From NCBI RefSeq assembly GCF_042684585.1, contig NZ_JBHULS010000004.1, positions 1-64,000 of the forward strand: a stretch of DNA of 64,000 nt, written 5' to 3'. Numbering within the stretch: the first letter of the stretch is position 1; every line of letters starts with the position of its first letter. The notes below the pieces were generated by a model, which had not been told where the DNA came from, did not search any database, and saw only the letters and a list, made by a program, of their open reading frames with translations. Made by a program: the position numbers and the translations under genes. This DNA is from Algorimicrobium sediminis. GTDB taxonomy: Bacteria > Bacteroidota > Bacteroidia > Flavobacteriales > Flavobacteriaceae. Shown here in pieces: positions 62,842 through 64,000 of this stretch.

Positions 62842-63558
62842 ATGACAGAACAAAACAAAAAAATATTGTTAGTAGAAGATGATCCTAACTTCGGTATCAT
62901 TCTTAAAGATTATTTAATGATGAATGATTACGATGTAACCCACGCCAAAAACGGTATGGAGGGATTCGAAAAATTTAAAAAAGACGATTTCGATTTATGT
63001 ATTCTAGATGTAATGATGCCGTATAAAGACGGGTTTACATTAGCAAAAGAAATCCGTGAGAAAAATACCGATGTACCTATTGTTTTCTTAACGGCAAAGG
63101 CCATGAAAGAGGATGTCCTTAAAGGGTACAAAGTGGGCGCAGACGACTATTTAAACAAACCGTTTGATAGCGAAGTCCTGCTTATGAAAATAAAAGCTAT
63201 TATGCAGCGTAAAGCAACCGAAACTGTTGCCGATAGTAAGCAATTTCAGTTTACTATAGGCGGTTTTGAGCTTAACTCTAAACTGCGTTTTTTAACCTAT
63301 AAAGGTGGGGAGCAAATTAAGTTGTCGCCTAAAGAGAATGAATTATTGCGCTTATTAGCTTTGCATGAAAACGATTTAATGCCAAGAGAATTAGCCCTAA
63401 CAAAAATATGGCGAGACGATAATTATTTTACATCGCGAAGCATGGACGTGTACATTGCAAAACTTCGAAAATACTTGAAATTAGACGATAACGTAGAAAT
63501 TTTAAATATCCATGGCGAAGGATTCAGACTTGTAGTAAATACCGAATCTGAAGATTAA
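62842..63558 (+). CDS. OmpR-family response regulator, RprY-like
   Basis: The 238-residue protein has a receiver domain with D56 in LCILDVMMPYKDG and Lys in LNKPFDSEV, and a winged-helix DNA-binding domain (KLSPKENELLRLLALHEND, TSRSMDVYIAKLRKYL). It is the partner of the upstream kinase. The sequence type is close to the conserved Bacteroidota RprY regulators. A possible target is its own promoter region. Confidence 0.95.
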   Translation: MTEQNKKILLVEDDPNFGIILKDYLMMNDYDVTHAKNGMEGFEKFKKDDFDLCILDVMMPYKDGFTLAKEIREKNTDVPIVFLTAKAMKEDVLKGYKVGADDYLNKPFDSEVLLMKIKAIMQRKATETVADSKQFQFTIGGFELNSKLRFLTYKGGEQIKLSPKENELLRLLALHENDLMPRELALTKIWRDDNYFTSRSMDVYIAKLRKYLKLDDNVEILNIHGEGFRLVVNTESED

Positions 63559-63570
63559 CCCAAAATAGTA

Positions 63571-63600
63571 AAAAAAACCAGCTTTATAGCTGGTTTTTTT
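63571..63600. terminator. Bidirectional terminator between rprY-like gene and miaA
   Basis: AAAAAAACCAGC and GCTGGTTTTTTT form a stem with T-runs in both directions. Its right arm touches the miaA stop codon (63599-63601). Confidence 0.92.
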
Positions 63601-64000
63601 ATTTCGAAATACGGGTGTTTATAGCTTCTATAATTTTGGAAATATCGGTATTATAATCAAACCAAAGTGTATTGCTGTTTCGTTTAAACCACGTTAGCTG
63701 CCTTTTGGCAAAACGTCTGGTGTTCATTTTTATAGTAGATACGGCAGATTCTAAACTACAATCGCCATTTAAATAGTTGAAAATTTCTTTGTAGCCTACG
63801 GTATTTAGTGCATTCAAATGCGCCTGATCTTTTAGTTTGGTAACTTCTTCTAAAAGTCCCGCCGCCATCATGGCGTCTACACGATTATTTATGCGGTTGT
63901 AAATAATGTCGCGCGGCGCCGTTAATCCTATCGTTAGTGTTTTAAATGGTCTGTTACTAGCCGTTTTATTTAAAAAGGACGAATAGGGTTTGCCACTACC
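63599..64000 (-). CDS. miaA: tRNA dimethylallyltransferase, 3' part (cut by window edge)
   Basis: The reading frame runs off the right edge, so only the C-terminal 133 residues are present. Motifs are GSGKPYSSFLNK, RDIIYNRINNRVDAMMAAGLLEE, LNTVGYKEIFNYL and TRRFAKRQLTWFKR, typical of MiaA. It adds a dimethylallyl group to A37 of tRNAs reading U-starting codons. The internal ATG at 63871 is not the true start. Confidence 0.95.
   Translation of the reverse strand, partial: GSGKPYSSFLNKTASNRPFKTLTIGLTAPRDIIYNRINNRVDAMMAAGLLEEVTKLKDQAHLNALNTVGYKEIFNYLNGDCSLESAVSTIKMNTRRFAKRQLTWFKRNSNTLWFDYNTDISKIIEAINTRISK

Noticed and set aside
1..64000. CRISPR arrays, insertion sequences, prophage genes
   Set aside because: No regularly spaced direct repeats with unique spacers, no transposase, integrase or phage structural gene is encoded; the only long repeats are the T9SS gene 3' thirds and the protein-repeat coding regions.

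Overview
The window comes from an AT-rich marine-type member of the Flavobacteriaceae (Bacteroidota). Evidence: many exported proteins end in type A C-terminal domains of the type IX secretion system (T9SS); promoters show the Bacteroidota -7 element TAnnTTTG; and there are TonB receptor/DUF4249 pairs, a monomeric isocitrate dehydrogenase and a long-form GAPDH. The genus cannot be fixed from the sequence alone.

Layout. (1) 1-10.6 kb is an accessory block lying between the 3' end of a 5S rRNA gene (1-43) and a second, diverged, orphan 5S copy (about 10.49-10.59 kb). It holds a LytS/LytTR-type two-component system facing left, then eight codirectional genes for exported proteins. Between the two groups sits a symmetrical set of 21-bp-spaced repeats that looks like the LytTR operator. 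Two exported proteins are seven-unit repeat (probably beta-propeller) proteins. One (8772-9677) ends in a DUF1566/C-type-lectin-like domain whose last about 40 codons look like the variable region of a diversity-generating retroelement (DGR), with a small GC-rich hairpin just downstream. No reverse transcriptase or template repeat is in the window. (2) 10.6-23.1 kb, mostly minus strand, carries DUF6095-murQ-DUF4249-TonB receptor, icd, rplS, trmD, gap and an HtrA protease. Upstream of icd is what looks like a complete tiny transcription unit: -7 box, strong Shine-Dalgarno inside a hairpin, 19-codon Gln-rich peptide, and a terminator that begins inside the peptide gene. (3) 23.2-48 kb is core genome: dapF-GNAT-mltG-DUF2279; a lysozyme-like exported protein; an RsmI-like methyltransferase; a PQQ-type sugar dehydrogenase; a low-molecular-weight phosphatase with dnaA; a tightly coupled ribD-HAD-EamA-YigZ operon; prmC-ligA; two membrane proteins; a split 5'-nucleotidase; DUF6913-dapA; and bamD-omega-coaBC-DUF4835-recN. 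(4) 48.2-58.6 kb holds fabI and four large T9SS cargo proteins, the last two sharing an almost identical 3' third. (5) 58.6-64 kb holds GT2-YbbR-coaE, an RprX/RprY-like two-component system and the 3' part of miaA, cut by the window edge.

How it fits together: the core genes serve cell-wall synthesis and turnover (dapA, dapF, mltG, murQ), CoA and riboflavin synthesis, replication and repair, and outer-membrane assembly. The accessory genes are almost all surface or secreted proteins. The best candidates for something undescribed are the LytTR-controlled secreted-protein block with a DGR-like target, and the 19-codon peptide unit upstream of icd. All functional statements rest on reading the sequence and on family knowledge; no database search was possible.
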